Source of the DNA: Pictodentalium vernedei
Lineage: Eukaryota > Mollusca > Scaphopoda > Dentaliida > Dentaliidae
Reading direction: 5' to 3'
Assembly: GCA_031216915.1 (NCBI GenBank)
Contig: JAUFNR010000168.1
Coordinates: 1 to 64,000 of the forward strand
Length of the DNA: 64,000 bases
A program made the translations under genes and the position numbers. The first letter of the stretch is position 1, and every line of letters begins with the position of its first letter. Positions 45,601 to 57,600 of this stretch are shown piece by piece. The notes below the pieces were generated by a model, which worked only from the letters and a program-made list of their open reading frames with translations, was not told where the DNA came from and did no database searches.

Positions 45601-48600
45601 CCGTAAAATTATGACTGCACATTTCAACACAATGGACTTATTTTCTAACACTACATTTATTCTGTTGTGCTGACTACAGAACTGTTAACTGTTGGCCCTC
45701 TGTACCCAGAAAATTTCGAATGGAATTAATAAAAAATGCTTCAATGATGAAAAGAAAATTTTTGTGTAGGGCACAAACGTCCCAAATGCATGAAGTTTGA
45801 TAAAGATATTTTCTCAGTACTAATGTTCTTGAAGTAACTGAACTGAGGGACATCTTTTCCTTTTAATATTTCCAGATTTGGGAAAATTATTAGCTAAGTA
45901 GACTTTGATAGGAGCAAACCACAGTTGGAGGTGTGCTCTGTGAGACAGTGGGGGGGGGGGGGGGGGAGGATCCGGGGGGGGGGGGGGGGTCGAATCAACA
46001 GTTATTTTATGATTTTTTAACATAGCATAAATGCATCAGCATAGTTGGCAACTAGTTCTTGATATAACCTGGTGTTAACTGGTTGAGGGCTAGTTTATTT
46101 TTGGTGCTCTGAATTTGTTCACCAAAATTTGTCTTATTACAAAGTATTGGAGGGTGCCCACAGGACTTTTCCCTGAAATCCATCCCATTTCCCTGAAAAT
46201 CACCCTCAGGTTCCCTGAAAAATTATTCTGAAGGTTAACATGTTTGATTTAAATGCATTTTAATGCATGGGTTGTGTAATAAACACAGAACACGATGTGT
46301 GTTTGAATCGGTGGGTGTTTTACATAACTCATTGGAATGGCGTAATCATTCCAACTCGTTATGTAAAACACCCACCGATTCAAACACACATCGCGTTCTG
46401 TCTATTTATTTCTGTCTATTTATATGTCTTTGGAACAAGCCTTTGGCTTACGCCTTCATTGGGTTCTGTTCAGATAATTCACAGCAAACAAATGAAAATT
46501 ATGTTATTACAAACAGAGAACGTTGTGACATAGGCCTGTACATCAAGCTAGGAAAAGTTCAATCTGCATCCAAATTAATCATGCTCTCCTTGGAGCCATG
46601 AATCCTGAGTCTTTGTTGATGCCTCATTCAAATCCATCAAATAAATGAATAAATTATCTTTTGACAACCTTTCTGGTGTTATGTCCTTCAAATCACCCTT
46701 CAAGACTTGAATTCGGATGTTGGGAACAGAATGATTTTGGGAATTAAAATGAACGGCAACTGGCAGTCCAAATTTGGACTGCCAGTTGCTGATCATTCAT
46801 GGGATACCAGAGTTATAATACATGTATGGATTGATGGACGGACAGATGGATGGATGGACATAGACCTGACTATATACCCCAACAAACCTCCTAAGGAGGT
46901 CAGGGGCATAACAAAATAAGGGGACAATTGAAGGGTGTTTAGACAATCTTGCAAGACATCTTAACATGATGCAAGAAGTCCCACTGTCTAGCAGGGAGTG
47001 TGGGAAAGAGTCTGCAGAAAACTTTATTCTTTTTCAAGATAATAAATTTACAGACAATATTCGAAGTAACTTTTCACAATATGCATATTTACATGACAAT
47101 TTGACTTAGAGCCGAGACTTCTAGTTTTAGCATATACATAAGCTAAGCTTGGACCACAGGGGCAAGAGGGTGCAGACAATGCCCTTCTCATGTCCATCAG
47201 TCATTTTTTTTCAATGATTTATTCTCGAGGAAGAGCTAAAATACACCCCAAATCCATTCTGGGAGCTTTCAAAATTCAATGGGGGAGTTGGGGAAGTTTG
47301 GGAGGAGGCGCCCCCTTCCAATAGGAGGAGGGCACATCCTCTTAAACTCACCCATCTCAGGCCTTCGACCGTCGAGACATGCATGCTTCGGCATGTCATG
47401 GCAGGGCTGCTAGTGCAAGTAAATGCCCTTTTCCCTGGGTCTGACCCCCCTGTCCTGAAGTGCTTCCAGCACCCCTGACAGCTGGATGGATTTGGCCTGG
47501 TTTTTCAGAAAAAGACAAAAAGTACAGCTTAACAGATTCAGAAGGCAAGACGGAAAGTGGTAGATGCCAAATGATGGCAATAGATCACCGTGCCTTCCAA
47601 CAGAACCTTGTTAACCCTCTACCCAATGTAACGGCCAAAACCGGCCAGCGCTATTCTCAAAAATCGCCAATTAATTTTCAAAATATTTTCATTTTTTGTC
47701 TCAAAAACATAGGTTATGACCCCTCGTTGGAACGAGCTCGTCGTATGTTTTTGAGACAAAAAATGAAAAAAATTAATTATTCATGAATTTTTTTGCAAGT
47801 GTCGTCTGCTTTTCATGTTAGGTAAAGGGTTAAATTTGTCAAATATTACCTGAATCAGAATATCTCCTGTTTGTACCAGCAACAGGAAGTACAAGTCCTC
47901 CTCTACGTCGTACCAATTTTGGCATAGCATTTGCAAAATTTGATGACATGCTGAAGGAACTGACACTGTTCAAATCAAACTTCATGCCTATAAAAAAAAT
48001 AATATAAATTGCTCCCTTAAACATTAACACTTTGCACAAAGGTGAAAATATCAAGGTTTTCAGTTTCAGTAATGCAATTGTAAATTTAACCATTTATTTA
48101 TGAGCTTTGCTAACTCTTAAACCATATAGCATTTTCTAGACATTTTTTCCTCAAATTCGGTCATGGCTGCTGTTAAGCAGCCATGACTATTTTTGATGAA
48201 ACATTCATCTACATTTAACTTAAGAAATCTTTGTTAAAAAAATCCATTCAGTTTACATGGGATAAATCTGATTACAAGGGCCCAAATGATACTTATTTCA
48301 GTGCAAGAGAAATCCTGTCCTTGGGTGTCCTTTTCAGAAATATCCGCCAGTAGCATGCAAGGAGTTAAACAGATGTGACTGGTTGTATTCTAAGTCTTAC
48401 GGGAAAATTAGGTCCAATGTAAAAACATAACTTGACATAAAAACATTGAAAATAATGGTAATTCAAGAAACTAAAAAATACTGGATTTTTAAAATTAAAA
48501 GTCGTACAAAATACGAAATTTCATAAACACATGATGCATTTTAATTTTTTTGAAGATGCTGACAAAATATGTCCAAAAATCAGGGTTTTTAATGAAAAAT

Positions 48601-51600
48601 GTCCAAAATGACCCTAAAAATTGAAGTGACATAAAAAAAGAACAAACTGCAATAAATCAGAAAGGAAAAATATTTTGTTCTATGGAATACTAAAATTTAA
48701 TAAAAATCCAACCCATTTTTTAAAGTTTTTAGATGTTGAAACCCCTTAAACCAACCGCCCCTCCACCCCCACCCACCAACCCAATGATGTAACATCTGAG
48801 TATGGCATTAACTATTGATAATTTGAAGGAGGACTTCAATTAAAAGATGAAGAAAAACAATTAATAGTCGCATCGCTCAAATCATTGGTGGAAATTTTAT
48901 TTTACCAGTTTTCAGAAGAGATGAACACCTACAAGTGAGCCGAATTCTGTCTGGATCAGTCAAGTTGTAGCACTCTAAATTGTGACTGAATAAAAAAGAA
49001 AACATGAGACCCCAAGGGGCCTTAATCACTCACATGAGAAAGTTATTTAACCCTTTACCCAACATAATGACCAAAACCGGCCAGTGCTGTTCTAAAAAAT
49101 CGCCAATTAATTTTAATTATTTTTTCATTTTTTGTCTCAAAAACATAGATTTTGACCCCTCCTTGGAACAAGCTCATCAAGCTCGTTCCAAGGAGAGGTC
49201 ATAACCTATGTTTTTGAGACAAAAAATGAGCTGAAAATGAATTGTTCAAGAATTCTTTTTGCAAGTGTCGTCTGCTTTTCATGTTAGGTAAAGGGTTAAA
49301 GAAGGTTTTTGAGGTCACATTCAGCATCTATGGCCATGTAACACTACAGATAAATGAATTCATGTAATTATTTATAACTCTGTTGACCATACCAGATTTC
49401 AAGCAATGCTAAGAAAAGCCATTTTTCCAAGACTTTGAATTTAACAAACTTCAATCTAATTCCCCTAAGGGTGTTGTATACCAAATACCAAAAGATTCTG
49501 ATTGGTAGTTCTGGAGATTTTTTTAATTTTTCAAACATGCTAACTTGGTTTTTCCATCAAATACAGTGTTAAAATGAGTGCACCCATATGGAACCCCATA
49601 GCTCAATCAATTACAATGTTCTGGCTCCTTTCGTTTTTACTGACTCCAAGGATGCTTCATCCTAAAAACAATTCTCTGTTCTGTATAGTTTTGGAAATAT
49701 GGTTTTTTTGAATGAATGTTTGTATTATCAGCTCATGGGTTCCCATAGGAAAGTAGGAATTTTTTTTGGTATAAATCAAACACTTATGACCCATTAATAC
49801 CATATAAATTTAGTTCAAATTGACCTCTCAGATCTACAAATAGCAATTTGGGTGAAGCACAAAAACTTTCCTCCCAGAACAACTGAAAATATTACCCCTC
49901 AAACTTCTTTGGAACAAAGTGTATTGTACACCCTAATTCTTCAGGGTCTAATCCTGACTTCGATAACTTTTTATTGCAAAGGAACAGGTGCCCCAGCATG
50001 CATTGTTCGAGTAAACTCAAAACTTGTACCTTGTCAGTTGTTTCTAGGCAAGTCTTGGCTGCCTCTGTATACTAGAAACAACTGCAAGGCCACTGGAGGC
50101 AGACTTTCAAAGTATAGCAAAAATGTTTAAAAATCTCAATCCCTTAAGGGTTGAAAGGAAGCAGAATATCAAATATCATTTAATTCCATCCACTGGATTT
50201 TTTAAATCTGGGGATTTTCATCCACCCCTTCCCTATGGGCATGGTGACTTGATTTGAACGAAATCAAAATGTAATGTCAAAGCAAACAATTCCCTCAAAC
50301 TTCTCTGCAATTGGTTCCAAGTAAGCCTGAAAATAAGCAAACTGTCATTTGCAGAATGAGGTCCCCAGAGGGTGAATGTGCTGATGCTATCCCATATAAA
50401 GTGGGTCAATGTATCCTTTGGGTACCTTTTTCTGTTTAGGTTTGAGACCTTGATTCAGATTGAGGTTCACAGAGGGTAAATTTAGTGATGCTACCCTGCT
50501 GTGCAGGGTAGCATCACCAAATTCACCCTCTGGGGACCTCATTTTACCTATGACAGTCTGCTTATTTTCTGGCTTGGTTCCAAGGTTTTAGAGAAGTCAT
50601 GAAGACCTTGTTCAAAGATAACAGACAGTCTGCCTGATGGATGGACAGACAATGGATAAAGAGTGGTTGCTATAGCTCATACTGAATTTCAGTCAAGTGA
50701 GCAGAAACGAAAGAAAATATGCTTATTCCAAATGGATGGGAAATACCATAAAAAGGTTTATAAAAAGTTACAATTGGTAATTGTCACTTATTTTTCTGAA
50801 TGTCACGAAATTCTTGTGAGGAATTTTTATCTCTGCAGAAAGATATGATGTAACAGACTTACCTAGTGGATCATCATGTGTTGAATAGAAACTTATAGAC
50901 ATCCTGCCATTGTTTATCTCCTTCCTCTTCTCAAATGCTCTTGCAATCATTTTGTGTTTCTTTAACTTAACTGGTTTATTTGAAGGCTTGTTGAGAAGTC
51001 TGCAATGGAATCAGAGGTTTTCAATTATGTGTTAACCCTTTACCCAATATAACATAAAAAACAGTCGGCGATATTCACCAAAAAATTACCATTCAACTTC
51101 ATTATTTTTTTAATTTTTGGGTCAAAACCATTGCTTATGATCCCTCATTAGAGCGAGTTCCAATGAGGGGACATAAGCAATGTTTCTGATCCCTCGGTTT
51201 CAAATCCATTACCATACCACTGAGTCATCTCGTTCCCTAACTTCATTGGTGTTATATGTAATACATAAATGTGAATGTCTGTATCTCGCTCTCTCTCTCA
51301 ATCTTTGTTCTGGATGAACTCCTCCGTTTCTCAACCGATCGATCTCAAATTTTCTACACGGGGTTAATTCGTCCCTGCGAGTAACATGGGATGGGTGCCG
51401 TGCCCGTGCAGCATGACCCTGAAACTGATTACTTTGACCTTTTATTTCGAAAATGGCTGGGCTGATCGGGCTAAAATTTCATACGTGTGGGTATATTGAC
51501 CCATCGATCATTTTGACTTTATCAAGGTGCCCGTGACCTTGAAATTGGTTTGGTGACCTGGACCTTCTATTTCAAAAACGGCTGATATAATCATCTTCTC

Positions 51601-54600
51601 CCGTGCAACGCCGGGTAACACCCGCTAGTATAGAATAAACGTCTAGTGTTTTTAAGTAAAAAATTTATTCTACTCGTAGAATTAAGAAAGAAACCAACTC
51701 GCCAGAGGCTCGCCGGTTTCATTCTTAATCCTACTCGTAGAATAATTTTTTTACTTGACTTGAAAACACAAAACATTTATTTTGTTTATCTCATAATCAT
51801 TTACAGGGCAGTCGTGGAGAAATTGTGCTGTTACTCGCTATAAAACATTGCGAGAAGTGAGGACCACATTGGCCCAATTCGATCGACAAGCAAAACTGCC
51901 AAATATAAACAAGGTGCTGTGATACATTTCTGTCTAAAAATAATACCCCTACAAACTTGAGCTAAAGTTGCAAAATACTTTATTAAATGAAGAATGTTTA
52001 TCTTTCTTATTTTTGTTGTTTATTGTTGTGTTTTTTGTTGTCGATTCAACTTGAGTTTTATAAACAAAGCAGATGACATATGCATTTGTTTATTTACACT
52101 TTCCTAATTTGGAAAATGAAACATCACTCATCATGCACCCGCCTTTCACAATTGAACGTGTATGCTTTTCAACGCTTCGTTTCGATTGATTTACTCTGTG
52201 TTTTCTTTGTTAATCGTTGTTTGTTTTATTGTCAGAGAGAGTTGAAATGTGTCATATATTCTAAAAACTAATCATTTCAGCAAGGGTCAATGTTTGATAA
52301 ATGCCAGTTCATTATGTCTCCCACAAACGTAAAACAGGTCATGACAACACAAATGCGATAGAGGTTAGAGGTCAGTAAGTCTGTCACTACTATAGGAATA
52401 AATTCTTTCAGTGTTAAACTTATGGGGAATTTTATCACCCTACTAGCAGCTGCTACTCGGTGAATAAAGCAAACATTTATCCAAGATTTTTATAGTTTGA
52501 ATAAATGTCCATTTATGGGATAAAAAGTTATGAGACCTTGTTACACAGCAGTAGGGCTTTTCCATTAGTATGAGTGCAGTTTTGACAACGCGATTTAATA
52601 TCACCACAATATAAACCCATGCACGCTCCGAAAAAAAGAATTCTGTATAATCAACAGCAAGTAATTAATATTAGTCTCCACAGTGCAAAAGAGGTCTAGG
52701 AATCAGGTGGAGATAACCTATTTATCGATAGAGCATATAGACAACAGATAATGAAACGAGTCAGGAGAGCTAATAACTAGGGCTGCACGGTATATCGATA
52801 AACCAATATATGCCAGAATTTTAATCAGTATTGATTGAATACTGGGATAATTACAAAAATATCAGTTTATCGTAATTATTTATTTACCCACCATTTAATT
52901 TTCAAGATATTTTGCATTTTTTTAACTGTAGTCACGAATGAATAATATTATCCCTTTAGCAAATGAATCAACAACATCCGCCCGCATAATATACACATAG
53001 AGGAGTTGAAAAAAATATTATTTCTCGAAAAACGTTCACCAAAACAATATGATGTGACACTTTATTGGAAGGAGCTCATCGATATCATTTTGGTGAAATG
53101 TTTTGAAAAATTTGATCAACTAGTAATGAAGCCTTTACCCAACGCAGACATTAATATTTGTTTTTTCAAATTTTAAAAAAAATTTCAATGAAACCATATC
53201 ATGTGGCCCCTCATTGGAATGAGCTTGAAGAGCTCATTCCAATGAGGGTCACATGATATGGTTTTGTTGAAATATATTTTTTTTTAACCACTTAATTTGT
53301 AAATTTTGCGGGAAGATGTGGCAGATTCGTTAGTTAAAGGATTAAAATAATAAATTTTCATGCATTGGGTAAAAGGGTATTTGAACTGCATCATCAAGGC
53401 ATGCTGATTCGTTCTGAATGTGATCGTGCAAGTCCCGATTATGGTTCATATGTTTAGGTAACAGCCTTTCGATATATCAATATACCGCAGTATTTTTTTT
53501 AATACCGATACAGGTATTCATTTTCGAATACCAAGCAGCCCTACTAATAACACTGATCTGCTTTTGAATTTACAAACAATACGAGTCAACTTGCAATTTT
53601 CAATTTGGTTCTCTCTAAGTGAAATACAAACTTACTTTCTGAAAAATCTCTCCCATGTCAACCAGGTTGATCCATTCCAAGTCCATGAACTCAAAAGAAT
53701 TCCAGCTCCAAAATATGCAAAAATATGGAACACCATGGCAGCAACACTAGGAGGATTTTCTATAACACAGTTATCATTGGTACCGTTTGGTGTAAGTCTC
53801 ATTATTGTGGCATTTCCCTTACATCTGAAAGAAATTGATAATATTCAATACAAGAAGATAACAGTTTCCATGTGTCTGCCATAAACCAACAGGACTAAGG
53901 AATATTTATTTATTTAGTTATTTATTTACCAATAGGACTAAGGAATATTTATTTATTTATTTGGGCTTTATTTATTTAACACATCAGCAACAAAGGCTAC
54001 ATCATGGAGGTATTTATTTAGTGGGATTTAACCCTTTACCTAACCTGAAAAGCAGACGACACTTGCAAAAATAACTCTTGAATAACTAATTTTTTTCATT
54101 TTTTGTCTTAAAAACATAGGTTATGACCCCTCATTGGAACGAGCTCGATGAGCTCGTTCCAACGAGGGGTCATAACCTATGTTTTTGAGACAAAAAATGA
54201 AAAAAATGAAAATTAATTGGCGATTTTTGAGAATAGCGCTGGCCGGTTTGGGCCGTTATGTTAGGTAAAGGGTTAATGACATTTTCGGCAACAAGGATTC
54301 ATCTCGTGTCAGACAGTTTTATGGTTGCAAGAAGTCGGAGTACCCAGTGAGAACCACCAAGCAAAGGCAAGCAACTACCTGACTGCCCAACATACTAACT
54401 CCTCACAAGAAAGGTTAGCATTGGTTAAAGACAAGTGCACCATCAACGTGCTGTACACCTCAATACACAGAAGATAACAGTTTCCATGTGTCTGCCATAA
54501 ACCAATAGGACTAAGGAATATTTATTTATTTTTATTTATTTGGGTTTAGATGCCACATCAGCAGCAAAAGCTATATCGTGGAGGTATTTATTTATTTATT

Positions 54601-57600
54601 TATTGGGATTTAATGACACTTTCGACAACCAGGGTCACCTCGAGTCAGACAGTTTTAAGGTTGCAGGAAGCCAGAGTACCCACTGAGAACCTCCAAGCAA
54701 AGGCAAGCAACTACCTGACTCCCCAACATACTAACTCCTCACAAGAAGGGTTAGCATTGATTAAAGACAAGTGCACCATCAACGTGCAGTACACCTCAAT
54801 ACACAGAGTCACTGTGCCCCCACGTTGGCAATCGGGATTAAGTGCTTTGCCCAAGGACACAATGCAGTTACCCCTGGCGGGGGTCGAACTGTGGACCTTT
54901 CGATTGGAAGTCTAATTGCGTAACCAGTGAGTCACTGATCATCGTGATAAAAGATTATGTAGGGTAAAAAAATTCAATCAGAAAGTGAAATACCGTATTT
55001 ACTCTATGTATTGGGACAGCTAAAAATAATTATTTTCACAGGTGTCCCAATTGTTAGAAAATGGGGAAAGAACACAGCCTGGTCTTGATTTGATGCTGAA
55101 TAAAGTTGTGTGTGATTCGTTTTCCATCACTATATACGAAAATCGCCGTCCAATTTTTTTTAATATTTTCATTTTTTGCTTCGAAAACATAGCTTATGAT
55201 CCCTCATTGGAACGAGTGCATTGCGCTCGTTCCAATGAGGGATCGATCATAAGCTATGTTTTCGAAGCAAAAAATGAAAACTTTTAGTTACTCAAGAATT
55301 TTTATAATGAGTGTCGTCTGCTACTAGGGACGGGCCAACTGGAAACAAATCTCCTGAATGTCCCAGACTTTGGAGAATAAAAAAAATATAGTTTTCTGGA
55401 AAAAATGTGTGTCCCAAATCATAGAGTGACTCAATACATAGAGTAAATACGGTATATGTTTAAAAACATGAAAAATGAACATGACACTGCGTGACAGTGA
55501 AATATATTGCCAAGATAGTAGTGAATAATGGTACTAAAATTTGAATGAATACTGAATACTGTATAAATCAACAAAGAAACAAGATGATAAAATACTTTCT
55601 GTGTATGAGATGCAGTTAAACCTTTATCCAAGGGAGGCGATTATCAAAGTTTATTATTTTAATTCTTTTTTTTTCAAATTTTTCAAAAAATTTCAACCAA
55701 ACCATATCATGTGACTCCTCATTGGAACGAGCTCCATGAGCTCGTTCCAATGAGGGCTCACATGATATGGTTTTGTTAAAATTATTTGAAAAACAAATTT
55801 TTTTCCAACTACTTAATCTGTAAATTACACTGGCAGATGTGGCCCATCTTTAGGTAAAGGGTTAAAAACTAAAAAAAAACTAGACTAAACTATTGGCTAA
55901 TACATATAACACTATACACCCAATTTCTATTGGCTAGACACTGGCAAACCTATTTACTTTAACTACTAAACTCTCACCACTGTTTTACCGTTAAACGTAA
56001 TAGTAACAACAAAACAATATTTTTCTGTTATTCTAGCGAAATGTGGAAAAATACAAATCTGGTCAACACAATGCCGGGGTGGAAGTCCTCTAAAATGGGC
56101 ATAAACAATTAGCTGGACTTGTCTTTATATCCAGATTGTGGCCACAATCAGCCATTGAGCAGAAATATTTGACCTTAAATACCAATAAATTGATGTTTTC
56201 TCCATTACCTATTGTATTAACACATGGGCCCCCTCAATATCCCCCTAAATTCCAACCCAGGGGATCTCTTTGAAAAAAAGAAAAAAACTTATAAATTATC
56301 CTTAGAAAGATCACATACATCAAACATGGAAGCATTTGGCACAGTTGTATGGGAGAAGAATTTTCAAATGTTTTTTTACATCAGTTTTCACCAACAGTAT
56401 TAAAACCTGGGGCTCCATGAGACCTCTAAAAGTAATACAGTGGAACCCTGTTAACCGAATAGCCACTTTGCCAGTGAAAATTATTCAATTAACAGGAGTA
56501 TTCAATTAACAGGGATTGTGTCACTTTCCTGTATTCTGGAGATAAACTTAGCATTTATTCAATTATATCTTGTTTGACAGAGCTCCATGAGCTCTGTCAA
56601 ACAAAATATAATAGATTAAATGTCTGTATTGGATGTACTGAGGCCAAATAGGACAATAACCACAGGAGAACTGGGAAGTGTCATGGTAATTTCTCGACAG
56701 GTTACAAAATTTTTTATTCAATTAACAGGAGTTTACTCTATAGCCTGTATTCATGGTAAATGGTTTTGTGTTGGGAAATTATATTCAATTAACAGGGTCA
56801 TTCAGTTAACAGATATACAATTAAGTGGGCTCCACTGTATCAGGAACTTGACTGAAATAAACTTGTAAATCGTCCACCCACACATATCAAACATGGAAAT
56901 ATTTGGAGATGTGGTTTTGGAGTAGATTTTCATATTGTTTTTTTTACTGTGTTTATTCTTTACCTAATGGAACACATCCACCCATGTGATTTACAAACTG
57001 AGCAGTTAAAAAAAATATTTTTTTCAATAACTTTCAACAAAACCATATCATGTGACTCCTCATTAGAACAAGCTCGATGAGCTTGTGCCAATGAGGGATC
57101 AAATGATATGGTTTTGTTAAAAAAAAACTGAAAAAATTTGAGGAAAAAAAAAATGTTGATATCGTCTACATTGAGTAAAGGGTTAAAATATGAGGGGCAC
57201 ATGAGATCCCTAAAAGGGACTCCAGTGGCTTGATTTGAACCAACTTGTAAATCATCCCTTTTTGTGTTTAGATTCCATCTCTTCCACTCCTCAGATCACA
57301 AAGATGTTATACGTCAAACATTAACTCTTTACCCAACGCAGACGATATCAAAATTTATTATTTTAAATATCATTTTTTTCAAATTTTAAAAAAAATTTCA
57401 ACAAAACCATATCATGTGACTCCTCAATGGAACGAGTTCGACAAGCTCGTTCCAACGAGGGGTCACATGATATGGTTTTGTTGAAATTTTTTGAAAAATA
57501 ATATTTTTTCAACTGCTGAATTTGCATATTACACGGGTGGATGCGGGCAATTCATTAGGTAAAGGGTTAAGCAATTGGATCAGAAGCTTGGAAAATATAT

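Larger units (their letters stand above)
49300..50700 (+). repeat. Degenerate tandem-core element with nested insertions
   Basis: GGGTGTTGTATACCAAATAC CAAAAGATTCT (49480) recurs near 58565. The tail has GATGGATGGACAGACAATGG and TTGCTATAGCTCATACTG. It is interrupted by a hairpin (50028-50090) and a hAT MITE (50322-50576). Confidence 0.45.
52778..53543. mobile_element. hAT-like MITE with exact 8-bp duplication, hosting nested TTAA MITEs
   Basis: CTAATAAC at 52770-52777 and 53544-53551 flanks the ends TAGGGCTGC and GCAGCCCTA, with subterminal ATATCGATA / TTTCGATATATC motifs. Inside lies a subfamily-B TTAA MITE (about 52952-53377), itself split by a second one (about 53131-53342). Confidence 0.88.

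Noticed and set aside
12585..50584. Identical 8-bp target duplication GTTCCAAG for two different hAT families (12593-13087 and 50322-50576)
   Set aside because: Striking, but two cases are too few; it could be a mild target preference or coincidence.
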